Assembly: GCA_022572685.1 (NCBI GenBank)
Contig: JACZVL010000009.1
Coordinates: 1-33,126 of the forward strand
Length of the DNA: 33,126 bases
From: Pseudomonadota bacterium
GTDB lineage: Bacteria; Pseudomonadota; Alphaproteobacteria; Kiloniellales; J153
Direction of reading: 5' to 3'
The notes under the pieces were generated by a model. That model was not told the origin of the DNA and did not search any database. It worked only from the letters and a program-made list of their open reading frames with translations. The position numbers were made by a program, and so were the translations under genes. How positions within the stretch are numbered: the first letter of the stretch is position 1; each line of letters begins with the position of its first letter. Positions 1 to 8,166 of this stretch are shown here, in pieces.

Positions 1-1038
1 GCCACCAACCTGTTCGTGCGCCATCGCTTCGGCGAGGGCGGGCCCCAGGACGGACCCGGGGGCGGGCCGGTGATCGCGCTGAACGCGCACGGGGACGTGG
101 TCGCGCCCGGCGACGGCTGGACCAGCGACCCTTACGGCGCCGAGATCAAGGACGGCCGGATGTACGGCCGCGGCGTCGCGGTTTCGAAGTCCGATTTCGC
201 CACCTATGCCTTCGCGCTGCTGGCCTTGCGGGAATCGAAGCTGCCGCTGGCCGGCGCCGTCGAGCTTCATTTCACCCATGACGAGGAGGTTGGCGGCGCC
301 CTCGGCCCGAAGTGGCTTCTGGAGCAGGGGTTGTCGAAACCCGATCTGGTGATATCCGCCGGCTTTTCCTATTCGGTGGTCACCGCGCACAGCGGCTGCC
401 TGCACCTCGAGGTGGAGGTCCGCGGCAAGTCCGCCCACGCGGCCCGTCCGGACACCGGCTGCGATGCGCTGGCCGCCGCGACCGAGGCCCTGCGCGCCAT
501 CTATGGCCTGAGAGACCGCCTCTCGGAGGTCCACTCCGGGATCGATGGCATCGACTGCCCCAGCGTCACCGTCGGGCTGATCGAGGGCGGGATCAATACC
601 AACGTGGTGCCGGACAAGGTCACCTTTCGGCTCGACCGGCGGATCATCCCGGAGGAGTCGCCGGACGCCGCGGAGGCGGAGCTGCGGGCGTCGATCGAGG
701 ATGCCGTCGGCGGTCTCGACGGCATCAGCGTGTCGATCCGACGGGTCATGCTGGCCCTGCCGCTTGCGCCGCTGGCCGGCGTCGAGGAGGCGGTCGCCAC
801 GCTGCGGCGCATCGCCACCGAGGTTTTCGGCACCGAGGTCGGGGTCGGCGGGGTGCCGATCTATACCGATGCGCGGCTCTATATGGAGGCGGGAATCCCG
901 ACCGTGATCTATGGCGCCGGTCCCCGCAGCCTGCTGGAGGCCAATGGTCACCGCGCCGACGAACGCTTGTCGCTCGAGGATTTGAAAAAGGCGACGATCG
1001 TGGTCGCCAGGGCCCTGGCCGAGTTGATGACAGCGTGA
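1..1038 (+). CDS. M20-family metallo-amidohydrolase (ArgE/DapE-like), 5' end outside window
   Basis: The reading frame is open to the left edge and the first residues (ATNLFVRH) already belong to the family, so the gene starts upstream; the GTG at 16 is not the true start. Family members are cytoplasmic zinc hydrolases that cut amide bonds of N-acyl or N-carbamoyl amino acids. Visible are the first metal His (NAHGDVV), the bridging Asp (GVAVSKSD), the catalytic Glu pair (HDEEVGG), the lid/dimerisation domain with the TNVVPDKVTFRLDRR segment, and the last metal His (ANGHRADE). The usual GEPT/S segment carrying another metal Glu reads SAGFSY here, so that ligand appears to be missing. The aminotransferase gene follows after 18 bases, suggesting one operon and perhaps ureide or amino-acid nitrogen catabolism. 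Family assignment is firm; the substrate is unknown. Confidence 0.88.
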   Translation, partial: ATNLFVRHRFGEGGPQDGPGGGPVIALNAHGDVVAPGDGWTSDPYGAEIKDGRMYGRGVAVSKSDFATYAFALLALRESKLPLAGAVELHFTHDEEVGGALGPKWLLEQGLSKPDLVISAGFSYSVVTAHSGCLHLEVEVRGKSAHAARPDTGCDALAAATEALRAIYGLRDRLSEVHSGIDGIDCPSVTVGLIEGGINTNVVPDKVTFRLDRRIIPEESPDAAEAELRASIEDAVGGLDGISVSIRRVMLALPLAPLAGVEEAVATLRRIATEVFGTEVGVGGVPIYTDARLYMEAGIPTVIYGAGPRSLLEANGHRADERLSLEDLKKATIVVARALAELMTA

Positions 1039-1056
1039 TACCGAGGACCGTCGAAC

Positions 1057-2304
1057 ATGACCCAAGAACGCCCCGAGCTATTCAAGGAACTCGACCCGAG
1101 CGCCCGATTGCTGATGGGACCGGGCCCGGTCGATGTCTACCCCCGGGTGCTGCGCGCCATGTCGGTGCCGATGCTCGGGCAGTTCGATCCGGAGTTCACC
1201 GGGTACATGAACGAAACCATGGCGCTCTATCGCCAGGTATACCGTACCACCCATGAATGGACCTTGCTGGTGAACGGGACCGCGCGCGCCGGGATCGAGG
1301 CCTGCCTGGGGTCGCTGGTGTCGCCGGGAGACAAGGTTCTGGTGCCCAATTTCGGCCGCTTCGGCCCGCTGCTCGCGGAGATCTGCCGCCGCGTCGGCGG
1401 CGAGGTCGTCACCATCGACACCGAATGGGGAACGGTGTTCGAGCTGGACCGTCTCGCCGATGCCATAGGGAAGCACAAACCGAGGGTCGTCGCGCTGGTC
1501 CATGGCGACACCTCGACCGCGACGGTACAGCCCCTGGAGGGCGTGGGCGCGGTCTGCCGGGAACACGATGCGCTTTTGTACGTGGATGCGACCGCGACCC
1601 TGGGCGGCATGCCGGTCAATGTCGATGAATGGAAGCTGGACGCGGTCAGCGCCGGGCTGCAGAAATGCCTGTCGGGACCCCCGGGTTCGGCGCCGATCTC
1701 GATCGGCGAGCGGGCGGTCGAGGTGGTCCGGAAACGCAAGCACATCGAGGGCGGAATCCAACCGCCCGGCTATGTCGCCGCCGCCGGCGCGATCGTCGGC
1801 TCCAACTATCTCGATCTGGGAATGCTGATCGACTACTGGAGCCCGCTGCGCCTCAATCACCACACCGAATCGACGACCATGCTCTATGCGGCGCGCGAGT
1901 GCGCCCGCGTCGTTCTGGAAGAAGGACTGGACAACGGTTTCGCCCGCCACAGGGCGGCCAGCGGCGCCTTGCGCGACGGGCTCCTGGCCATGGGCTTGCG
2001 TCTTTTCGGCGATCAGGCGCACCGCATGACCAACGTCACCGGAGTCTTCATACCGGAAGCCTGTGGCGACGGCGAAGGGGTTCGCTCCGAGATGCTGCAC
2101 GATTTCGGGATCGAGATCGGCACCGCCTTCGGCCCGCTGCGCGGCAAGATCTGGCGCATCGGCACCATGGGGCACGTCTGCCGAAAGGCCAACGTGTTGC
2201 GCTGCATCACCGCGCTCGACGCGGTGCTCCGCCGCAACCGCTTCGAGGCGCCGGCCGGCGCCGCCGTCGATGCCGTCTACCGTGCCTATGGCGATGACGG
2301 CTGA
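1057..2304 (+). CDS. Class-V PLP aminotransferase, ureidoglycine/alanine/serine-glyoxylate transaminase type (PucG-like)
   Basis: This 415-residue fold-type I, class-V aminotransferase opens with the family signature LLMGPGPVDV. The PLP lysine is K203 in GLQKCLSGPPG, and VDATATLGG carries the cofactor Asp. In the purine-degradation enzyme PucG, a Gln near residue 37 and an Asn near 264 are, as I recall, the residues that separate ureidoglycine transaminases from ordinary alanine-glyoxylate ones. Here Q42 (MLGQFDPEF) and N267 (RLNHHTE) occupy matching places, so ureidoglycine-glyoxylate transaminase is a reasonable specific guess. The neighbouring M20 hydrolase would fit a ureide pathway, but no allantoinase or uricase gene is in view. 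The ATG at 1057 has only a weak purine stretch in front. An alternative is a serine- or alanine-glyoxylate transaminase. Confidence 0.85.
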   Translation: MTQERPELFKELDPSARLLMGPGPVDVYPRVLRAMSVPMLGQFDPEFTGYMNETMALYRQVYRTTHEWTLLVNGTARAGIEACLGSLVSPGDKVLVPNFGRFGPLLAEICRRVGGEVVTIDTEWGTVFELDRLADAIGKHKPRVVALVHGDTSTATVQPLEGVGAVCREHDALLYVDATATLGGMPVNVDEWKLDAVSAGLQKCLSGPPGSAPISIGERAVEVVRKRKHIEGGIQPPGYVAAAGAIVGSNYLDLGMLIDYWSPLRLNHHTESTTMLYAARECARVVLEEGLDNGFARHRAASGALRDGLLAMGLRLFGDQAHRMTNVTGVFIPEACGDGEGVRSEMLHDFGIEIGTAFGPLRGKIWRIGTMGHVCRKANVLRCITALDAVLRRNRFEAPAGAAVDAVYRAYGDDG

Positions 2305-2355
2305 GCGGGAGCGAACTTCCGCGGGGTCTTGATGTCCCTGAATTTCGCCACCGCG

Positions 2356-2391
2356 CCCTCTCGCCGTCGAAACGGCCGGCCGGAGAGAGGG
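2356..2391 (+). terminator. Stem-loop after the aminotransferase gene
   Basis: CCCTCTC (2356-2362) is complementary to GAGAGGG (2385-2391), and an inner GCCG/CGGC pair can extend the stem. It lies about 50 bases after the aminotransferase stop and before an AT-rich promoter-like stretch. There is no T-run behind it, so termination is likely but not certain. Confidence 0.45.
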
Positions 2392-2422
2392 AGCACGAAT
2401 TAAGAACCGCTATTCCAAAATG

Positions 2423-2485
2423 TTGCTACGACAGGAACGAATATTCCTATTTTGATTTGACCCGTCAGGTTGATGGCTTTAGCCT
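2423..2485 (+). promoter_or_regulatory. Promoter region of the first ABC operon (two candidates)
   Basis: This is the AT-rich part of the 232-base gap before the binding-protein gene. Candidate 1 is TTGCTA (2423-2428) and TATTTT (2448-2453) with a long 19-base spacer. Candidate 2 is TTGACC (2457-2462) and TAGCCT (2480-2485) with a 17-base spacer. The dyad at 2434-2447 falls inside the first and just upstream of the second. Neither is a strong consensus match. Confidence 0.35.
2434..2447. promoter_or_regulatory. GGAA-N6-TTCC dyad, candidate IolR-type operator
   Basis: GGAA (2434-2437), six bases, TTCC (2444-2447) form a perfect dyad that extends one further pair (AGGAA/TTCCT). A second TATTCC at 2411-2416 lies 31 bases upstream of the TATTCC at 2442-2447, on the same helix face. 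As I recall, the RpiR-type inositol repressor IolR of Sinorhizobium meliloti recognises GGAA-N6-TTCC. An RpiR regulator beside iol genes is encoded at 12014. Use by that regulator is inference. Confidence 0.4.
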
Positions 2486-2536
2486 ATTTGCCCAACCGCA
2501 AGTACGTGCCGTGTGGGATTCTCAGGGGAGGAAGAC

Positions 2537-3904
2537 ATGAAGTTCAAGCGCCTGATTTTGGCCGCGCTGCCCGCCATTCTGTTTGCCTTGCCGACGGCTC
2601 AGGCTCTGGCTCAGGCCCAGGAGATGGAGATCGTGGTTTGGGCGCCGGCGGACCAGAACGAACGCTACCGCTTCGAGGCCGTCGCGCTGGCCGCCAACGT
2701 TCTCAACGAGGAGCTGAAGATCGAGGGCCGCGACATCAAGGTCACCGTGTCGGCGCGGTCGTTCGCCGGTTCCCAGACTTGGCAGCAATTGAAGCAGGGC
2801 TTCTCGCTGGCCGTCGAGGCCGGTCAGGGGCCGCACATCATCGTCGGCGGTCACGAGGACATCCCGGTGTGGGGCAACGCCGGCCTGATCTATCCGATCG
2901 AGGAATACATCGACCTCGAGGCCTGGCCCTTCGTCGATGTCTTCCCCAGCCTGTGGCCGATCATGTCGTGGAACGGGCAGATCTGGGGCGTCCCCCAGGA
3001 TGCCGAATCCAGGCCGTTCTTCGGCTGGATTCCACACCTGAAGGCGATCGGCTATTCGGACGCCGACGTCGCGGCCCTGCCGGAGAAGGTCAAGAGCGGC
3101 CAGTACACCCTGCAGAACGTCCTCGAGGACGCCAAGAAAATTCAGGACAAGGGCCTGGTCGAGAAGGGCTACGGGTTCTATCCGCGGGCCACCAAGGGCG
3201 GCGACTACTGGCAGTTCTACGCCGTCCAGAAGGGCGGCGACATGATCGACGACACCAGCGGCAAGCTGATCCTGGATAAGGGCGCCCTGCTCGGATACTA
3301 CCAGTTCTTCTACGACGCGGTGTTCAAGTACGAGGTGACCAAGAAGAACCACCTCGGGATGGAATGGGACCAGTGGTACAACGAGGTGGCCAACGGCAAG
3401 GCCGGTCTGTGGCACGGCGGCACCTGGCACTACGCCCGCTACACCCGCCGCGAGGGTCTCGACGACTTCTTCGGCACGGTCATGTTCGCGCTGATTCCCT
3501 CGGGCGGAGCCGGGGGCAAGGCGACCACCCTCACCCACCCGCTGACCTACCTGATCTCCAAGCAGGCCAAGGGCGAGGAACTGGAGATCGCGGCGCGGCT
3601 GATCACCATCGTCTCCGAGCCCAGGCTCAATACGCTCCATGCCATCGCCTCGGCTCACCTCGGCATCACCAACGCCCAGACCAAGGTCTCGCAATATTCC
3701 GACGACCGCTGGACGGCGGAGGCCACGGACCTGTTGAAAAGCGCCTTCGCGTTGCCCAACAGCGTCGATTTCGGGCAGTACGACACGCTCGTCTGGAAGG
3801 GCCTGACCGCCACCTGGAGCGGCGACCTTTCGCCGCAAGACGCGGTCGACACGGTGGTCAAGGAGATGGCGGCCACGATGGGAAACAAGGTGATCATCCG
3901 TTAA
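2537..3904 (+). CDS. ABC importer periplasmic solute-binding protein (family 1, carbohydrate type)
   Basis: The 455-residue protein begins with a Sec signal peptide: charged MKFKR, a hydrophobic core, and a likely signal peptidase I site near AQALA. The mature protein starts with a beta-strand EIVVWAPADQNERY, typical of cluster-B (MalE/UgpB-like) binding proteins for sugars, polyols or sugar phosphates. ATG 2537 was preferred to the in-frame GTG at 2513 because AGGGGAGGA lies directly in front and the signal peptide starts there. It heads a four-gene operon with two permeases and a UgpC/MalK-type ATPase. A UUCG-capped hairpin follows the stop and probably gives excess binding protein over permease. 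The ligand cannot be told from sequence; a GGAA-N6-TTCC site upstream hints at co-regulation with inositol genes. Confidence 0.88.
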   Translation: MKFKRLILAALPAILFALPTAQALAQAQEMEIVVWAPADQNERYRFEAVALAANVLNEELKIEGRDIKVTVSARSFAGSQTWQQLKQGFSLAVEAGQGPHIIVGGHEDIPVWGNAGLIYPIEEYIDLEAWPFVDVFPSLWPIMSWNGQIWGVPQDAESRPFFGWIPHLKAIGYSDADVAALPEKVKSGQYTLQNVLEDAKKIQDKGLVEKGYGFYPRATKGGDYWQFYAVQKGGDMIDDTSGKLILDKGALLGYYQFFYDAVFKYEVTKKNHLGMEWDQWYNEVANGKAGLWHGGTWHYARYTRREGLDDFFGTVMFALIPSGGAGGKATTLTHPLTYLISKQAKGEELEIAARLITIVSEPRLNTLHAIASAHLGITNAQTKVSQYSDDRWTAEATDLLKSAFALPNSVDFGQYDTLVWKGLTATWSGDLSPQDAVDTVVKEMAATMGNKVIIR

Positions 3905-3913
3905 ATCCGCAAA

Positions 3914-3936
3914 GCCCCGCGCTTCGGCGCGGTGGC
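3914..3936 (+). promoter_or_regulatory. UUCG-tetraloop intercistronic hairpin between binding protein and permease
   Basis: CCGCGC (3917-3922), TTCG loop, GCGCGG (3927-3932), extended by GCC/GGC with a one-base bulge. It begins ten bases after the binding-protein stop. No T-run follows, so an mRNA 3'-end stabiliser or partial attenuator is more likely than a full terminator. Confidence 0.7.
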
Positions 3937-3966
3937 CCGGTCCGGATGAAGAACGGAGAATAGCAG

Positions 3967-5271
3967 ATGCGCGGGCGGCGCTCGCTCCTTCCCGTCTGGT
4001 TCATGCTGCCCGCTTCGGTCGCGGTGACCGTTTTCTTCGTCATTCCGGTCTTCATGACCTTCGTCTTCAGTTTCACCTCGATGAGTTCCGATACCGGGAT
4101 TCTCGGAAATCGCTACATCGTCACCGAGGCGACGATCCGGGAGCTGACCGAGCGCGGCGTCGACGCCGACCTGGTGAAGCGGCTGGGCAGCAGGGTGTTC
4201 GCGTTCGACCAGGCGGGTCTGGCGGCGGTCGGGAAAAGCGGCCTGAAACCGCCGGTGGTGAAGGAGATCGAGGAGAAGCTCGCGGGCGCGGTGTTCGGCT
4301 CCGAGAAGGAACTCTTCGCCGCCCTGAAGTCGCTGAAAAACCGTCCGCGTTCGTTCAGGGACCGCAAGGCGGTTTCGAAGGCGGTGGTCAATACCATCGT
4401 CAACCGCGAGTTCCGGACGGCGACGGGTTTCCGTGCCGGCCTGGCCTCGATCAACGTCGAAGTGGACGACGCCACGTTCGACCGCTTGCTCGGCTTGGTC
4501 AACACCAGTTGGTCCTGGACCACCAAGAATTACGTGGAGTTGCTGGCCAGCGATTTCACTTTGAAGATCTTGGCCAACACCATGTTTTATGTGTTTTTCA
4601 CCCTGATCTTCAACGTCGGATTTGCGCTGGTGCTGGCGCTCGCCACCTTCTACATGCCGTCCGGGCAGTCCAAGTTCTTCCGCGCCGTGTGGCTGATCCC
4701 GCGCATCAGCCCCTCGGTCATCTACGTCATGCTGTGGAAGTGGTTTACTTTCGACAGCGGTTTCATGAGCTACTTCCTTGGAACCTTCGGCGTGGCGCCC
4801 GAAAACTGGTTGAACGAGTATCCCTGGACCTTCGTCATTTTCGCCAACGGGTTCGTCGGCGCCAGCATGGGCATGATCATCTTCGCCAGCGCCGTGCTCG
4901 CGATACCCCGTGACGTGCTGCACGCGGCCGAGGTCGACGGCGCCTATCCCTGGCAACAGGTGCGGCGCGTCATCCTGCCGATGATGGCCTGGCCGATCCT
5001 CTTCGTCACCAGCTACCAGACCCTGAGCCTCTTGACGTCGTTCGAATACATCCTGTTGCTGACCGACGGCGGCCCCGGATTCTTCACCACCGAGACCTGG
5101 GCGCTGAACGCCTACCACACCGCCTTGTCCAACTATTACGGCAACCTGCGTTACGGCTTCGGGGCGACGCTGGCGGTGGTGCTGGTGGTCGTCGGGATCG
5201 CGCTGTCGCTGCTCTACCTCCGGCTCTTCGACTTCAAGGCGCTGGTCGCCGAGCCGCCGATCGAGAGCTGA
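3967..5271 (+). CDS. ABC sugar importer permease (MalF/UgpA-like) with a large extra domain
   Basis: This 434-residue inner-membrane permease is far longer than the usual 290-320. Helix 1 spans about residues 9-37. The canonical NYVELLASD segment and the second helix do not appear until about residues 188-215. Residues 45-180 between them are an insertion rich in predicted helices and charged residues, with no recognised domain, and should face the periplasm. The core is normal: six further hydrophobic segments and the cytoplasmic ATPase-coupling loop AAEVDGAYPWQQ...ILP near residues 318-338. ATG 3967 has GGAGAA upstream, and the gene ends two bases before the next start. The extra region might contact the binding protein, as the MalF P2 loop does, but its position in the chain differs from that loop. 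Confidence 0.88.
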   Translation: MRGRRSLLPVWFMLPASVAVTVFFVIPVFMTFVFSFTSMSSDTGILGNRYIVTEATIRELTERGVDADLVKRLGSRVFAFDQAGLAAVGKSGLKPPVVKEIEEKLAGAVFGSEKELFAALKSLKNRPRSFRDRKAVSKAVVNTIVNREFRTATGFRAGLASINVEVDDATFDRLLGLVNTSWSWTTKNYVELLASDFTLKILANTMFYVFFTLIFNVGFALVLALATFYMPSGQSKFFRAVWLIPRISPSVIYVMLWKWFTFDSGFMSYFLGTFGVAPENWLNEYPWTFVIFANGFVGASMGMIIFASAVLAIPRDVLHAAEVDGAYPWQQVRRVILPMMAWPILFVTSYQTLSLLTSFEYILLLTDGGPGFFTTETWALNAYHTALSNYYGNLRYGFGATLAVVLVVVGIALSLLYLRLFDFKALVAEPPIES

Positions 5272-5273
5272 GC

Positions 5274-6098
5274 GTGGGGGACCGCAAAACCAATTGGCCG
5301 CTGACCGTGTTCCTGCTGATCGTCTCGGCGCCGATTCTGATCATGTACCTGTGGCTGTTCATCGATTCGATATCCGAGATCAACGTCGAGAGCATCTGGC
5401 CCAAGGAGTTCACCCTCCGCAACTGGCGTTTCCTGGTCCAAGATATCCCGGGGCACGGCAGCGTCTGGACGGCGACCCGCAACACCACCATTTTCGCGGC
5501 CAGCGTGGTCACCATCGTCGTCGCCCTGTCGTCCACCGCCGGCTACGCGTTGTCGCGCCTGAAGTTTCCATACCGCGCCCAGTTTCTTGGCTTCGTGCTG
5601 CTGCTTCATTCCTTCCCCAGCGTCACGTTGATCATTTCGCTTTTTCTCATGCTGCGCATGGTCGGCCTCTATGACACACTGATCGGCGTCATCCTGGTCA
5701 AGGCCGCCCTCGAGCTGCCGTTCGGAATCTGGATCATGAAGGGCTTCTACGACACCGTGCCCTGGGAGATCGAGATGGCGGGACTGCAGGATGGCGCCAG
5801 CCGTTTCCAGGTCTGGCACAAGCTCGTCCTGCCCCAGATCATGCCCGGTATCGCCGCGCTGGCGATATTCTCCTTCATGGCCGGCTGGAGCGAGTTCGTG
5901 CTGCCGCTGATCCTGGCGCCGAGTTCGGAGGCCCGGCTGTTGTCGGTTTATCTCGCCGGCTTGATGATCGACGACTACCTGTCGGACTTCGGGCTGTTCA
6001 AGGCGGTCGGGCTGTTTTACGTCGTTCCGGTGATGATCTTCTATCTTTTCACCCAGGACAAACTGATGAACATCTACGGCGGGGGGACCAAGGGCTGA
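5274..6098 (+). CDS. ABC sugar importer permease (MalG/UgpE-like)
   Basis: A 274-residue inner-membrane protein with six hydrophobic segments and the EAA coupling loop in the form EIEMAGLQDGASRFQ followed by KLVLPQ. It is the second permease of the heterodimeric channel and pairs with the enlarged permease upstream. It starts with GTG two bases after the upstream stop and ends in TGATG, where its stop shares one base with the ATG of the ATPase gene, so translation of the three is probably coupled. Length and motifs are normal for the MalG family. Confidence 0.88.
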   Translation: MGDRKTNWPLTVFLLIVSAPILIMYLWLFIDSISEINVESIWPKEFTLRNWRFLVQDIPGHGSVWTATRNTTIFAASVVTIVVALSSTAGYALSRLKFPYRAQFLGFVLLLHSFPSVTLIISLFLMLRMVGLYDTLIGVILVKAALELPFGIWIMKGFYDTVPWEIEMAGLQDGASRFQVWHKLVLPQIMPGIAALAIFSFMAGWSEFVLPLILAPSSEARLLSVYLAGLMIDDYLSDFGLFKAVGLFYVVPVMIFYLFTQDKLMNIYGGGTKG

Positions 6099-7156
6099 TG
6101 GAAATCAGATTGGAAAATTTCTCCAAGTCCTTCGGCCCGGTCAAGGTGATCGAGGACATGGACCTGACCATCGGCGATTGCGAAATGGTTGCCCTGTTGG
6201 GCCCGTCGGGCTGCGGCAAGACGACCACCCTCTACGCCGTCTGCGGCATCCACCGGGTCACCTCGGGGCGGATCTGGTTCGGCGACAAAGACGTGACCGA
6301 CCTGCCTCCGCAGAAGAAGAACGTCGGCGTCGTGTTCCAGTCCTTCGCGCTCTACCCGCACCTCAGTGTCTTTGAGAACATCGCCTTTCCCTTGCGAATC
6401 CGCAAAGACGGCAGCGCCGAGATCGAGCGCCTGGTCAAGGAAATGGCCGGCGTCCTGCACATGGAAGAGCTGCTGGACCGCCGGCCCGGCCAGCTCTCGG
6501 GCGGCCAGCAGCAGCGGGTCGCCTTGGCCCGCGCCCTGGTGCGCCAACCGGACGTCTTGTTGATGGACGAGCCCCTGGCCAATCTCGATGCCGGCCTGCG
6601 ACTCGAGATGCGCAGTGAAATCCGCCGGATTCAACGGGAAAACGGCTGCACGTCCATCCTGGTTACCCACGACCAGGTCGAGGCGATGAGCATGTGCGAC
6701 CGCATCGCCCTGATGAACGATGGCAAGATTCAGCAGATCGGCACGCCGGACGAGATGTACCAACAGCCGCGGAACCGGTTCGTCGCGGGCTTCATCGGCA
6801 ACCCACCCATATCCTTCTGCGATGGCGTCATCCAGGACCATCGTTTCGTCACCGAGGGCCTCGATTTCGATTTGCCGGACCGGTTCGAGGCGGCGTCGAT
6901 AACGGCTGGACAGAAGGTGACCATCGGCGTAAGACCCGAATACGTGCGGCCGGAATTCGCCGTACCCATCGAGGGGGAGATCACCTTTGTGGAGTCTCAG
7001 GGCCGTGAAGTTCTTTACGATCTTACGCTGGCCGGCGGAAAGGTGTTCCGATCGATCCAGGGCGGAGGGCCTAAGTTCAAGATTGGCGAGAATGTTCGCT
7101 GGGGCATCGATATCGGCGCCACGTTCTTTTTCGACGAACGGGGCAACCGGATATAA
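6098..7156 (+). CDS. ABC sugar importer ATPase (UgpC/MalK type)
   Basis: A 352-residue ATPase that powers the importer encoded by the three preceding genes. Walker A GPSGCGKTT at 35-43, Q-loop Q81, signature LSGGQ at 133-137, Walker B LLMDE at 154-158 and switch His191 are all present, so it should be active. About 110 C-terminal residues form the TOBE regulatory region typical of MalK/UgpC (GVRPEYVRPE and following). The D-loop reads ANLDAGLR rather than the common SNLDAKLR. It is the last gene of the transporter operon, overlapping the upstream permease by one base. Such ATPases are sometimes shared between importers, and a second one is encoded at 29730. Confidence 0.92.
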   Translation: MEIRLENFSKSFGPVKVIEDMDLTIGDCEMVALLGPSGCGKTTTLYAVCGIHRVTSGRIWFGDKDVTDLPPQKKNVGVVFQSFALYPHLSVFENIAFPLRIRKDGSAEIERLVKEMAGVLHMEELLDRRPGQLSGGQQQRVALARALVRQPDVLLMDEPLANLDAGLRLEMRSEIRRIQRENGCTSILVTHDQVEAMSMCDRIALMNDGKIQQIGTPDEMYQQPRNRFVAGFIGNPPISFCDGVIQDHRFVTEGLDFDLPDRFEAASITAGQKVTIGVRPEYVRPEFAVPIEGEITFVESQGREVLYDLTLAGGKVFRSIQGGGPKFKIGENVRWGIDIGATFFFDERGNRI

Positions 7157-7236
7157 CACCAAGGAGCGCTGCCGTCGTGTGGGCGCCCGGTATCCGTATT
7201 AATCGGGCGTTAACCGTGATCGTAGCAAATTGACGA

Positions 7237-8154
7237 ATGAAGTTCGTCACCTACAACATCCAGTACGGGCTGGGCCGGGACCGGCGTTACGATTTGGACC
7301 GCACGGCGAGGGTGGTCGAGGGAGCCGACGTCATCGCCCTCCAGGAGGTGGAACGGTTCTGGAAACGCTCGGGAACCCTGGACGAGGTCGCCGAGCTGTC
7401 CGAGCGTCTTGCCGATTACCACTGGGTCTACGGGCCCGGCCTGGACATAGACGCCAGCTATCGCGACGAGGACGGCCGTTTGGTCAGCCGCCGCCGACAG
7501 TTCGGCGCCATGCTGATGTCACGAACGCCGATCCTCTCGAGCCGTCTTTTTCCGCTTCCGAAGTACGGCACCCTGAAACAGCACAGCATCCAGCAGGCCC
7601 TGCTGGAAGGGGTGATCGACACGCCGGCCGGACCGATCCGCGTCTATACGACCCATCTCAGCCACCTGTCGGCGGAAACCCGCGTCCCCCAAATCGAGGC
7701 GCTGCTCGATATTATCGGCCGGGCACCGGGCGAGGGCGGCGCCTGGTGCGGCGGCCATCCCAACTCCGACGCCGGCTGGACCGAGGGCGACGAGCCTCCG
7801 ATGCCTCGCGAGGCGATGATAATGGGCGACTTGAACTTCGTTCCGGACTCCGACCAGTACGACATGATCGCCGGCCCCCTGTCGCCGAACCACGGTCGGC
7901 TGGTCCGGCGCGACGGCCTCCTCGACGCCTGGGTGGTGGCCGGCCATGGGGAGAACGATCGCGTGACCTCGCCGGCCGTGGCCAACGCCCCCGAAGGGGG
8001 CATGGATATCGATTCCTGCGTGGATTACTGCTTCGTGACCGTCGAATTGGCGGGCCGGGTGCGCGGCGTCCAGATCGACGGCGTGGCCGACGCTTCGGAC
8101 CACCAGCCGGTGTGGATCGATATCGACCTCGATGACCCGGCGGCGCCGCTATGA
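7237..8154 (+). CDS. Endonuclease/exonuclease/phosphatase (EEP) superfamily hydrolase
   Basis: A 305-residue metal-dependent phosphodiesterase-fold protein. The family blocks are in order: TYNIQYG (catalytic Asn7), ALQEVE (metal Glu37), GDLNFVPDS near the middle, and the terminal SDHQPVWIDID with the Asp-His pair. No signal peptide is seen, so it is probably cytoplasmic. It lies 80 bases after the ABC ATPase in the same direction and may be transcribed with it; many sugar ABC operons end with such a gene, whose substrate (sugar phosphate, phosphodiester or lipid) is unknown. There is no good ribosome binding site before the ATG, consistent with translation following the upstream operon or a weak start. 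Confidence 0.82.
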   Translation: MKFVTYNIQYGLGRDRRYDLDRTARVVEGADVIALQEVERFWKRSGTLDEVAELSERLADYHWVYGPGLDIDASYRDEDGRLVSRRRQFGAMLMSRTPILSSRLFPLPKYGTLKQHSIQQALLEGVIDTPAGPIRVYTTHLSHLSAETRVPQIEALLDIIGRAPGEGGAWCGGHPNSDAGWTEGDEPPMPREAMIMGDLNFVPDSDQYDMIAGPLSPNHGRLVRRDGLLDAWVVAGHGENDRVTSPAVANAPEGGMDIDSCVDYCFVTVELAGRVRGVQIDGVADASDHQPVWIDIDLDDPAAPL

Positions 8155-8166
8155 ACGGCAGCCGGG

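Noticed and set aside
1078-2175. 365-codon minus-strand frame opposite the aminotransferase gene
   Set aside because: Shadow frame in GC-rich DNA; the plus-strand product has complete PLP-enzyme motifs.
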